Assembly (NCBI GenBank): GCA_900754745.1
Contig: CAAEEB010000041.1
Location: forward strand, 1-6,562
Reading direction: 5' to 3'
Length of the DNA: 6,562 nucleotides
From: an uncultured Collinsella sp.
GTDB taxonomy: Bacteria; Actinomycetota; Coriobacteriia; Coriobacteriales; Coriobacteriaceae
Numbering within the stretch: position 1 is the stretch's first letter; every line of letters begins with the position of its first letter. The notes under the pieces are model-generated. The model made no database searches and was not told the origin of the DNA. It saw nothing but the letters and a program-made list of their open reading frames with translations. Of the stretch, positions 1-6,350 are shown one piece after another. A program made the translations under genes and the position numbers.

Positions 1-62
1 GTAGAGCAGGAAAGTTCATATGCGGCCGCTGGCGCCCGGGCAGCGTCGGGGACCGCACCCAT
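1..62 (-). CDS. Possible start of a further downstream gene (partial, uncertain)
   Basis: Downstream of the fusion gene's TAG stop (67-69), an ATG at 62-60 opens a minus-strand frame that stays open to the window edge. It reads roughly MGAVPDAARAPAAAYELSCS. It would start only 4 nt after the stop, in keeping with the tight packing of the operon. However, I see no Shine-Dalgarno sequence, I recognise no protein family, and a second minus-strand frame is also open here, with an ATG at 19-17. The stretch is GC-rich and contains an inverted repeat (27-31 CGCTG with 41-45 CAGCG). No T-run follows it, so it does not look like an intrinsic terminator. It could equally be intergenic. Sequence to the left of the window is needed to decide. 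Confidence 0.25.
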   Translation of the reverse strand, partial: MGAVPDAARAPAAAYELSCS

Positions 63-66
63 ACGA

Positions 67-2451
67 CTACAGCGTCATGTTTGGATCGGCGTCGACGTCG
101 AACGGCGAGATTTCACCTCGGTCGAATTTACGGCGAGCGACCTCCGCGATCATGGCTGCGTTATCGGTACAGGCAGACAAGGGCGGCACCGTTACGCGAA
201 TCCCCTGACGCCCAAGCTTCTTGATCATCATCTCGCGCAGATGCGGGTTGGCCGAGACACCGCCACCGATGCAGTATTCCTTGCATCCGGTAGCGTGCAA
301 TGCGTTTTTGGCCTTCTTGTACTGCACGTCAAAGACAGCTGCCTCAAACGAAGCTGCCAGATCGGGCAGGTGAATCGTGCGCCCGGCCTTGGTCTCCTGT
401 TCAATGTAGAGCGTCACAGCGGTTTTAAGGCCCGAAAGCGAGAAGCGGTAGTCCCCCCTGCTGTTAAGCGCACGGGGGAAATCGATCGCCTTGGGGTTGC
501 CCGTCTCGGCCAGCTTAGAGATGATGGGGCCACCGGGATAGCCCAGACCCAACGCCTTGGCTACCTTGTCGAAGGCCTCGCCCACAGCGTCGTCGAGCGT
601 CTCACCGAGCACCTCATAGTCGCCCCACGCCTTCACGTGCACGAGCATGGTGTGCCCGCCCGAGACAAGCGTGAAGATGAACGGCGGCTTGAGGTCGGGC
701 TGCGCCAGCAAGTTGGCAAACAGATGACCCTCAAGATGGTTGACGCACACGAGCGGCTTGCCAGCAGCGTAGGCAAAGCCCTTGGCGAAGGCGACGCCAA
801 CCACGAGCGCGCCCACCAGGCCCGGACCCTGCGTCACGCCCACGGCGGCAAGCTCACTTGGTGCAATGGCTCCGCCCGTAAGGCCCAGCGATGCTGCGGC
901 ATCCTCGAGCGCCGCATCCACGACACTCACAATCACCTCAACGTGCTTGCGCGAGGCGATTTCGGGCACCACGCCGCCAAAACGGGCATGGAAATCAATC
1001 TGCGTCGACACCTGGTTGGCCAGCATATTGCCATCCGCATCGATAATCGCCACGGCCGTCTCGTCGCAGGAACTCTCGATAGCGAGCACTAGGCGGCGGC
1101 GTTCAATTTCGGCACGCTCCCCCTCGGAGCGCCCGGGCGCAGGCAGCGGCCATACGCGCTGCTCTGCCGCCGTCGGCTCGGGCGAAGCATTGTCGACCGG
1201 AAGCACGAGGGGCAGCGGAGCCGTCATGACGATGGCATCCTTGCCGGCACCATAGTAGCCGCGGCGCCGTCCTGCCTCGGTAAAGCCCAGAGCGTTATAA
1301 AGCGCGATCGCTCCCTCGTTGCCGTCCTCGACCTCGAGCGAAGCCGTGGTGCAGCCGAGCATCTGGGCATCATAGCTCACATGCGACAGCAGCTTGCGGG
1401 CAATGCCCTCACGGCGATGTGCCGGGTCGACGGCGACATCCAGAATCTGCACATCACCGTCCACGACCATACCGCCGGCAAGGCCCAGCAGCTTGCCGTC
1501 GTCGTGTGCTACCCACCAACTACGCGGCGCAGCGACGTCCTCGCCCAGTTCGGACAGGAACATGCCCGGCGTCCACGCCTCGTGTCCGGCACCTTCAAAG
1601 CAGGCAGCCTCCAGCGCGCTCGCGCCCTCGGCATCCGCCGCGCCCATGGGACGGAACTGCAGATGACGACCGGCGAGCTCATCGGCAACGCCCGTAATTT
1701 CGCTCTGCGCACTCTCGGCAAGACCAAGACGCTTGCGCTCGTTTTCCTCGGCATCCGAAAGGCGCGTGTAAATCGGCAGGACGCGGGCCGGATCGCCGTC
1801 ACCCGCAGCGTGCGCGAGCAGCAAGCCCTCGCCCGAAGGCCACCACAGGTCGCGCTCCACGCAGCGGGCGGTCTCGTCCTCACCCAGCAGCTTGCCATAG
1901 CGCACGAGACCGTCACCGGTCAGCTGAACCTGGTCCCAGTCCGCTGCTCGGCGCCACTCATCGAGCGCCACGGCGGCCTTGACCACGTGTTCGCGCTCAA
2001 ATTGACGCTCGGGACCCTCATCGACCAGCATATACAGCGCCGGATATACCTCACCGCGCATAGCATCGGCCAAGATACCAAGCTTGCCGCGCACGCCAGC
2101 CTTCCACGCCGTCCAAGCACAAGCGTCGAGCGTCGACACGCCCAGCAGCGGAACATTGGCACCACGCGCGAGACCCTTGGCAGTGGAGATGCCGATGCGC
2201 ACACCCGTAAAGGACCCCGGGCCGCGGCCGACCACATAGCAACCAACATCGCTGCGATCCAGACCGGCTTGAGCCAGCACGCCATCAACGGTATTCACGA
2301 GCTCAACGTTGGCGTGACGGCGACACATGTGGTCGCCACTCACGAGCTTCGTCTCGCCCGTCTGTCCATCAATCCAGCTTGCCGCGCAGGCAAGCATGTC
2401 GGTCGAGGTATCGAGCGCCACCACCAGCGCGTTGTCGTTATGCAAGCTCAT
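67..2451 (-). CDS. tsaB-rimI-tsaD: TsaB-RimI-TsaD fusion: t6A37 tRNA threonylcarbamoyltransferase with GNAT acetyltransferase domain
   Basis: This single 794-residue frame holds three complete proteins. Residues about 8-240 are TsaB (YeaZ), with a VALDTSTD start and GRGPGSFTGVRIG at 75-87. Residues about 262-412 are a RimI-type GNAT, with an acetyl-CoA loop RREGIA (346-351), Glu373 in SLEVE, Tyr385 in ALYNALGF, and RRRGYY (395-400). Residues about 453-794 are TsaD (Kae1/YgjD), with IESSCDET (458-465), metal ligands His572 and His576 in NHLEGH, SGGHT (597-601), GEAFDKVAK (624-632), GGGVSANP (729-736) and Asp763 in CTDNAAM. The TsaD part is about 342 residues, the usual length. TsaD transfers threonylcarbamoyl from TC-AMP to A37 of ANN-decoding tRNAs in a cytoplasmic complex with TsaB and TsaE. 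RimI classically acetylates the N-terminus of ribosomal protein S18. The linkers lie at about 241-261 and 413-452; the second is rich in Pro, Ala and Glu. I chose ATG 2451 because the frame then begins close to a normal TsaB start and has AGGG nine bases upstream. A TTG at 2469 would add six residues. The gene overlaps tsaE by 14 nt. Confidence 0.95.
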   Translation of the reverse strand: MSLHNDNALVVALDTSTDMLACAASWIDGQTGETKLVSGDHMCRRHANVELVNTVDGVLAQAGLDRSDVGCYVVGRGPGSFTGVRIGISTAKGLARGANVPLLGVSTLDACAWTAWKAGVRGKLGILADAMRGEVYPALYMLVDEGPERQFEREHVVKAAVALDEWRRAADWDQVQLTGDGLVRYGKLLGEDETARCVERDLWWPSGEGLLLAHAAGDGDPARVLPIYTRLSDAEENERKRLGLAESAQSEITGVADELAGRHLQFRPMGAADAEGASALEAACFEGAGHEAWTPGMFLSELGEDVAAPRSWWVAHDDGKLLGLAGGMVVDGDVQILDVAVDPAHRREGIARKLLSHVSYDAQMLGCTTASLEVEDGNEGAIALYNALGFTEAGRRRGYYGAGKDAIVMTAPLPLVLPVDNASPEPTAAEQRVWPLPAPGRSEGERAEIERRRLVLAIESSCDETAVAIIDADGNMLANQVSTQIDFHARFGGVVPEIASRKHVEVIVSVVDAALEDAAASLGLTGGAIAPSELAAVGVTQGPGLVGALVVGVAFAKGFAYAAGKPLVCVNHLEGHLFANLLAQPDLKPPFIFTLVSGGHTMLVHVKAWGDYEVLGETLDDAVGEAFDKVAKALGLGYPGGPIISKLAETGNPKAIDFPRALNSRGDYRFSLSGLKTAVTLYIEQETKAGRTIHLPDLAASFEAAVFDVQYKKAKNALHATGCKEYCIGGGVSANPHLREMMIKKLGRQGIRVTVPPLSACTDNAAMIAEVARRKFDRGEISPFDVDADPNMTL

Positions 2452-2944
2452 CTTGTACAGCCCTATCAATCAAATGGGAAAGCTCCATTGCGCGGTCACC
2501 GTGCGCCTCGAGCGTTATCGTTCGCACATCGCTGTCGTCCTCATCACGCTTGAGCGTCACCGAAAGATACTCATCCGTCAGCTCGTCCTGGAATTGTTCG
2601 CCCCATTCCAGCAGGCAAGCACCCTCATAGCCCAGCACATCGAAAATGCCCGTATCCTCGAGCTCGTAGGCATGCTCCAGGCGGTATAGATCAAAGTGAA
2701 ACAGCGGAATACGACCTTGATCGTGAACGGCCATGAGTGCAAACGTAGGGCTCGTAACCATATGCCCATCGCCCAGCCCGCGCGAGACGCCCTTGGTAAA
2801 GTGAGTTTTGCCCACTCCCAGGCCACCGGTCAGGATGAGCACATCGCCGTCCTCAAGGCACGGTGCAATTAGCTCGCCAAAGTACTCCGTATCGGCAGCG
2901 CAAGTCGTTTTGTAAGTACCTACCCCCAGGCGCTCCAGGGACAT
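2438..2944 (-). CDS. tsaE: TsaE, ATPase of tRNA t6A synthesis
   Basis: This 168-residue P-loop ATPase (YjeE family) drives turnover of the TsaB-TsaD complex that makes t6A37 on tRNA, in the cytoplasm. Visible signatures are the Walker A loop GGLGVGKT (40-47, Lys46 and Thr47), the family motif TSPTF (64-68) that follows it, HFDLYRL (83-89) with Asp85, and LLEWGEQ (111-117) with the conserved Glu113-Trp114 pair. The family usually runs 150-170 residues, so the protein is full length. The ATG at 2944 has a strong AGGAG five bases upstream. The gene starts 12 nt after udg stops. It ends inside the start of the TsaB-RimI-TsaD gene, its direct partner in the pathway. TsaC, which makes the TC-AMP substrate, is not in this window. 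Confidence 0.95.
   Translation of the reverse strand: MSLERLGVGTYKTTCAADTEYFGELIAPCLEDGDVLILTGGLGVGKTHFTKGVSRGLGDGHMVTSPTFALMAVHDQGRIPLFHFDLYRLEHAYELEDTGIFDVLGYEGACLLEWGEQFQDELTDEYLSVTLKRDEDDSDVRTITLEAHGDRAMELSHLIDRAVQDELA
2461..2464 (-). promoter_or_regulatory. Weak Shine-Dalgarno (AGGG) for the fusion gene, inside tsaE
   Basis: Read on the minus strand, the sequence before ATG 2451 is GATAGGGCTGTACAAG. AGGG is nine bases from the ATG, a workable but loose fit. The alternative TTG at 2469 has only GGAG about 13 bases upstream, which is too far. This favours the ATG start. Because the site lies within the last codons of tsaE, translation of the two genes is probably coupled. Confidence 0.5.
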
Positions 2945-2949
2945 ATATG

Positions 2950-2954
2950 CTCCT
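2950..2954 (-). promoter_or_regulatory. Shine-Dalgarno AGGAG of tsaE
   Basis: The minus strand reads TAATAAGGAGCATATATG. AGGAG sits five bases before the tsaE ATG at 2944. It overlaps the second of two tandem TAA stops that close udg (2957-2959 and 2954-2956), which places the whole udg-tsaE junction within 12 nt. Confidence 0.85.
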
Positions 2955-2956
2955 TA

Positions 2957-3577
2957 TTATTCCGAGGCGTCCTCTGGTGCGGGATGTCGCTCCAGATAGT
3001 CGCCCAGCATCTTAAAGTCTTCCTCCAGCAGTTCCTGCCACGCCGGATTGCGTAGCGCTGCTGCCGGATGGAACGTGGGCATTACTACAAAATGCCCCAT
3101 CTGGTGAAACCTGCCGCGCAGCTTAGTAATGCCAATCTCGGTCTTAAGCACAAAGTGCGTCGCGGGGTTGCCGAGCGTCACGATAATATCAGGCCAGATG
3201 CTTCGAATCTGCTCACGCAAAAACGGCGAGCAAGCCAGCACTTCCTCGGGACGCGGATTGCGGTTTCCCGGCGGGCGGCACTTAAGCACGTTGGCAATGT
3301 AGACGTCTTCGCGTTTGAGCCCCGCCAGCGACAAAATGCCGTTGAGGTCCTCGCCTGCCGCCCCCACAAAGGGCTCGCCCTGCAAATCCTCATTGCGGCC
3401 CGGCGCCTCACCAATAAACATGACGCGAGCGCGGGGGTTTCCCACGCCAAACACGATATTGTGACGCGACTGGTAGAGCTGGCAGAGGTGACAATCGCCC
3501 AGAACGGCCTCAATTTCCTCGAGTGCGACCTCACGTGGTGCCTGATGGGTATGGCCGGGGATGTGCATGACGCCCAT
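2957..3577 (-). CDS. udg: Family 4 uracil-DNA glycosylase with [4Fe-4S] cluster
   Basis: This 206-residue protein belongs to the type 4 (UDGa-like) uracil-DNA glycosylases, which cut uracil from DNA to start base-excision repair. Four cysteines are placed as expected for the iron-sulfur cluster: Cys29 and Cys32 in CHLC, Cys100 in LKCRPPGNRNP, and Cys116, sixteen residues on. The active-site motif GEAPG (56-60) is followed by Glu63-Asp64 and GEPFVG (67-72). The second motif is HPAAALR (170-176) with His170. Length is normal for the family, with an N-terminal lead of about 28 residues before the first cysteine. The start at 3577 is supported by AGGAG five bases upstream; an in-frame ATG three codons later is the only near alternative. 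The gene lies between alr and tsaE with gaps of 8 and 12 nt, so it should be co-transcribed with them, although its function is unrelated. It ends with tandem TAA TAA stops. Confidence 0.93.
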   Translation of the reverse strand: MGVMHIPGHTHQAPREVALEEIEAVLGDCHLCQLYQSRHNIVFGVGNPRARVMFIGEAPGRNEDLQGEPFVGAAGEDLNGILSLAGLKREDVYIANVLKCRPPGNRNPRPEEVLACSPFLREQIRSIWPDIIVTLGNPATHFVLKTEIGITKLRGRFHQMGHFVVMPTFHPAAALRNPAWQELLEEDFKMLGDYLERHPAPEDASE

Positions 3578-3582
3578 AGCGG

Positions 3583-3587
3583 CTCCT
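3583..3587 (-). promoter_or_regulatory. Shine-Dalgarno AGGAG of udg, overlapping the alr stop codon
   Basis: The minus strand reads GTGTAGGAGCCGCTATG. The AGGAG shares two bases with the TAG stop of alr (3586-3588) and is five bases from the udg ATG. A ribosome ending alr would sit directly over the udg initiation site, so coupling is likely. The site also fixes ATG 3577 as the start. Confidence 0.85.
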
Positions 3588-4731
3588 ACACGTAGACCTT
3601 GTCGAGACGCATGCCAAAGCCGCAGGCGACCTCGTAGTTAATCGTTCCGCGCAGTCGGGCCATCTCGTCCATAGTGATCTCGGCATCGCCATCGCGGCCG
3701 ACAATGATCATCTCGTCACCATACTCGGCCTCGGGAATCTCATGCGCCGGGTTGGACTGAATGGCGACCATAAACTGGTCCATGCAGATATTGCCAACCT
3801 GATGCACGCGCTCGCCGCGATACAGCACATCCATACGGTTGGAAAGCGTACGCGATAGGCCATCGGCATAACCGATCGGCAGCGTGCAGATCTGAACGCG
3901 CGTACGCGGTACGCGGTAGGTAAAACCGTAGCCCACGCCCTCACCCATCGCAGGGTGTGCCACGCGCGTCACACGCGCATGGACGCTCATAACGGGATCA
4001 AGCTGCATCACGCGGCTACTCAGCTCGCACGGCTGCATGCCATACAAGCCAACGCCGGCGCGGATCATATCAAAATGCATCGAGGGGTCGAGCATCGAAG
4101 ACGGCGTGTTGGCGCAGTGCACGATACCGCACTCAAAACCCGCATCCTTAATGGCCTGAACGGCCTCGGTAAAGCGCTGACACTGCAGCTTGTAGTCCCA
4201 GCCCGAAGGTTCATCGGCCGTGGCGAAGTGCGTAAATACGCCGTCGCACTGAATACCGCGATGGAAATTTATACCGCGGACAAAGTCGAGCACCTGCGTG
4301 TAGTGAACGCCGATACGATTCATGCCCGTCTCGATGGCGAGATGATACTTGCCCACTTTGCCCGCCGCAACGGCACATTCGCCATACGCAAGAGCAAAGT
4401 CAGACGTATAGACCGAGGGCATGATATCAAACTCGAGCAACGTCGGAATGGCCTCGATAGGCGGCTCGCTTAGGATGAGGATGGGTTTCGTAATCCCGCC
4501 CTGTCGGAGCTCAACGCCCTCGTTAACCGTCGCCACGGCAAACATGTCGGCACCGGCCGAATACATGATCTTGGCGCACTCAACAGCTCCATGACCATAA
4601 GCATCGGCCTTGACCACGCAGCACAGGCGCTGACGTGGATTCAGCAAGTTCTTATAGGCCCTCGTGTTGCGACGGAGCGCCCCGCGGTCGATCTCGACCC
4701 AGGACCAGCGCGTCAAATCGGCTTTATTCAT
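3586..4731 (-). CDS. alr: Alanine racemase (PLP-dependent)
   Basis: This 381-residue enzyme interconverts L- and D-alanine and supplies D-Ala for peptidoglycan precursors in the cytoplasm. The pyridoxal-phosphate lysine is Lys41 in VKADAYGHG (40-48). The second catalytic base is Tyr268 in VGYGFTY. Other conserved residues are Arg139 in ETGMNRIG, His168 in FTHFATAD, Arg224 in MIRAGVGLYG, LPIGYADG (284-291), Met317-Asp318 in GNICMDQ, and Tyr366 in TINYE. Their spacing matches the fold-type III racemase family, with the TIM-barrel domain first and a C-terminal beta domain from about residue 245. Length is typical. The start at ATG 4731 follows the nnr stop by 2 nt. Its Shine-Dalgarno is weak (GGATGA about nine bases upstream), so initiation may rely on ribosomes finishing nnr. 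The last codons carry the udg ribosome binding site. Confidence 0.97.
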   Translation of the reverse strand: MNKADLTRWSWVEIDRGALRRNTRAYKNLLNPRQRLCCVVKADAYGHGAVECAKIMYSAGADMFAVATVNEGVELRQGGITKPILILSEPPIEAIPTLLEFDIMPSVYTSDFALAYGECAVAAGKVGKYHLAIETGMNRIGVHYTQVLDFVRGINFHRGIQCDGVFTHFATADEPSGWDYKLQCQRFTEAVQAIKDAGFECGIVHCANTPSSMLDPSMHFDMIRAGVGLYGMQPCELSSRVMQLDPVMSVHARVTRVAHPAMGEGVGYGFTYRVPRTRVQICTLPIGYADGLSRTLSNRMDVLYRGERVHQVGNICMDQFMVAIQSNPAHEIPEAEYGDEMIIVGRDGDAEITMDEMARLRGTINYEVACGFGMRLDKVYV

Positions 4732-4733
4732 GA

Positions 4734-6350
4734 TTAGTCATCCGACCCTTCGTCCATGATTCCCAGATCTTCGAGCGCATCCTTTGCCGCCAGTTCCATG
4801 GCAGGACCGATCAAGTCGATAAGATCGGTCGCGATGACGCTCTTCTCACCATACTCCGTCGCCGCGGCAAAACCGGCGTAGCTGTGAAGTGCGACGGCGT
4901 ACGAATACAGCAACTCCCAACGATCCATCTCGTCGCGCATGGTGGCAAGCGTGCCGGCCAAAATACCCGCGAGAACATCACCCGAACCGGCAGTTGCCAG
5001 AGAAGCCGGACCCGAGAGCGGCAGCAGCACGCGCTCAACACCACAGATAGCCGTCGTCGGCCCCTTTGCAATGACCACCAGATTGTCGGAGCCTGCAGCC
5101 CAGACAACCTTCTGCGCGGCCGCAATCGCGGTACCAAGGTCGTTCACCTCGTCACCGGCAACCAGACGCGAAAGCTCACGATAATGCGGCGTCATAACCA
5201 ACGGCTGCTCGCGACGATACATCTCGGGATTACTATCAATACCGTCAATGGCAATCTTAGCAAGGCAGTTGAGTGCATCGGCGTCCAAAATAAGCGGCAC
5301 ATCAAGCTCGAGCAAGCCCGAAACCACCTGCATAGCGCCGGCAGATGTCGTCATACCGGGACCGCACAGTACACAGCTGTACTTCTTTGCAATCTCGCAC
5401 ACAGTCATGCGCGCAGCGGCGCCAAAGGAGCCGCGGGAATCAGACGGAATAGCAAAGACGGGAATCGAAGGAAGTGCCATGCGAATAAGATTGGCGCAGG
5501 CGTCAGGAGCCGCGACTGCCACGTAACCAGCACCCGCGCGAGCTGCAGACTTGGCCGCCATAATGGCGGCACCAGGATATTGCGCAGATCCGGCGACAAT
5601 AAGCACAGAGCCACGGGAATACTTATCGATATTCGTAGGTAGTGGAGCAAAGTAATCAACTAAGTCACCGGGCTCGACAATCTCGGCGGCGTGGTCGACA
5701 TCATCGATGACCTCGTCAAGACGGTCGTAAAGATTGCCGCAGATCAAATCGCCAGCATACTCAGGGCCATCAGCGCTATACAGACCAATCTTGGGCGCAA
5801 TCATCGTCACCGTATACTCGGCACGAATGCAGTCGCCATCAACAACGCCCGTCTCGGCATTCAGGCCCGAGGGGACATCAATGGATACGACACAATCGGC
5901 GCATTCATTGACCGTAGGAATCCAGATGGAGAACGGCGCACGCAGATTCCCGTGGAAACCGGTACCAAAAATGGCATCGACAACAACATCGGCCTTATCG
6001 ATCAAAACCTCGAGTTCGTCACGCGAGGGGCCGACGCAAACGTGCACATCGCGGCCGGCAGTACGACGAGCAACATGACGTGCCAGAGCAGCAGGAATCT
6101 CATCCGGCTCAACCGGAGAAACGATATCGACGTCCACACCCTTATGGCTCAGAATATCGGCGGCAACCCAACCGTCGCCGCCATTATTACCAAAACCGAC
6201 CAGAACGAGAACCCGATCGGGATTGAGCTTCAAGACCTCGTTGGCGGCAAACTCACCCGCTAGCTCCATAAGCTCGGCCTTCGAAGTCCCTTCGCGTTCG
6301 ATGATATCCTCGAGACGAACGACTTCTTCGGTACTCAAAACCGGTTTCAT
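4734..6350 (-). CDS. nnr: Bifunctional NAD(P)H-hydrate repair enzyme Nnr (epimerase + ADP-dependent dehydratase)
   Basis: This 538-residue protein repairs NADHX and NADPHX, the damaged hydrates of NAD(P)H. Residues about 1-225 are the YjeF_N epimerase domain, with GNNGGDG (54-60), DAIFGTG (125-131), catalytic Asp158 in SIDVPSG, and APKIGL (185-190). Residues about 240-520 are the ribokinase-like dehydratase, with KYSRGSVLIVAGS (243-255), AARAGAGYV (269-277), LCGPGM (328-333), LDADALN (355-361), TPH (387-389), KGPTT (429-433), and AGSGDVLAG (454-462) holding catalytic Asp458. The segment usually written TPHPGE reads TPHYRE here, keeping the His and Glu but losing Pro-Gly. Length is normal for the two-domain bacterial form. 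ATG 6350 directly abuts the TAG stop of the upstream gene and has AGGAG five bases upstream. Alr follows after 2 nt. The pairing with acpS and alr is common in bacteria. Confidence 0.96.
   Translation of the reverse strand: MKPVLSTEEVVRLEDIIEREGTSKAELMELAGEFAANEVLKLNPDRVLVLVGFGNNGGDGWVAADILSHKGVDVDIVSPVEPDEIPAALARHVARRTAGRDVHVCVGPSRDELEVLIDKADVVVDAIFGTGFHGNLRAPFSIWIPTVNECADCVVSIDVPSGLNAETGVVDGDCIRAEYTVTMIAPKIGLYSADGPEYAGDLICGNLYDRLDEVIDDVDHAAEIVEPGDLVDYFAPLPTNIDKYSRGSVLIVAGSAQYPGAAIMAAKSAARAGAGYVAVAAPDACANLIRMALPSIPVFAIPSDSRGSFGAAARMTVCEIAKKYSCVLCGPGMTTSAGAMQVVSGLLELDVPLILDADALNCLAKIAIDGIDSNPEMYRREQPLVMTPHYRELSRLVAGDEVNDLGTAIAAAQKVVWAAGSDNLVVIAKGPTTAICGVERVLLPLSGPASLATAGSGDVLAGILAGTLATMRDEMDRWELLYSYAVALHSYAGFAAATEYGEKSVIATDLIDLIGPAMELAAKDALEDLGIMDEGSDD

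Noticed and set aside
27..45. Inverted repeat CGCTG/CAGCG as a possible rho-independent terminator for the operon
   Set aside because: The stem is only five base pairs with a nine-base loop, and no run of T follows on the minus strand.
241..1092. 283-codon open frame on the plus strand, antisense to the TsaD domain
   Set aside because: It lies wholly opposite the intact TsaD domain, has low-complexity Arg/His-rich composition and no recognisable motif, so it is a shadow frame.
2384..2451. Possible separate small gene or frameshift at the tsaE/fusion boundary
   Set aside because: The frame is continuous from the TsaB start into its conserved motifs, and the overlap with tsaE is a normal operon arrangement.
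1381..2553. 390-codon open frame on the plus strand, antisense to the fusion gene
   Set aside because: It is a mirror frame of a GC-rich gene. The translation is rich in Arg, His and Ala, shows no family motif, and the opposite strand holds TsaB and RimI with all conserved residues.
4884..5642. 252-codon plus-strand open frame antisense to nnr
   Set aside because: It is opposite the conserved dehydratase domain of Nnr, is basic and motif-free, and lacks a ribosome site consistent with a gene.
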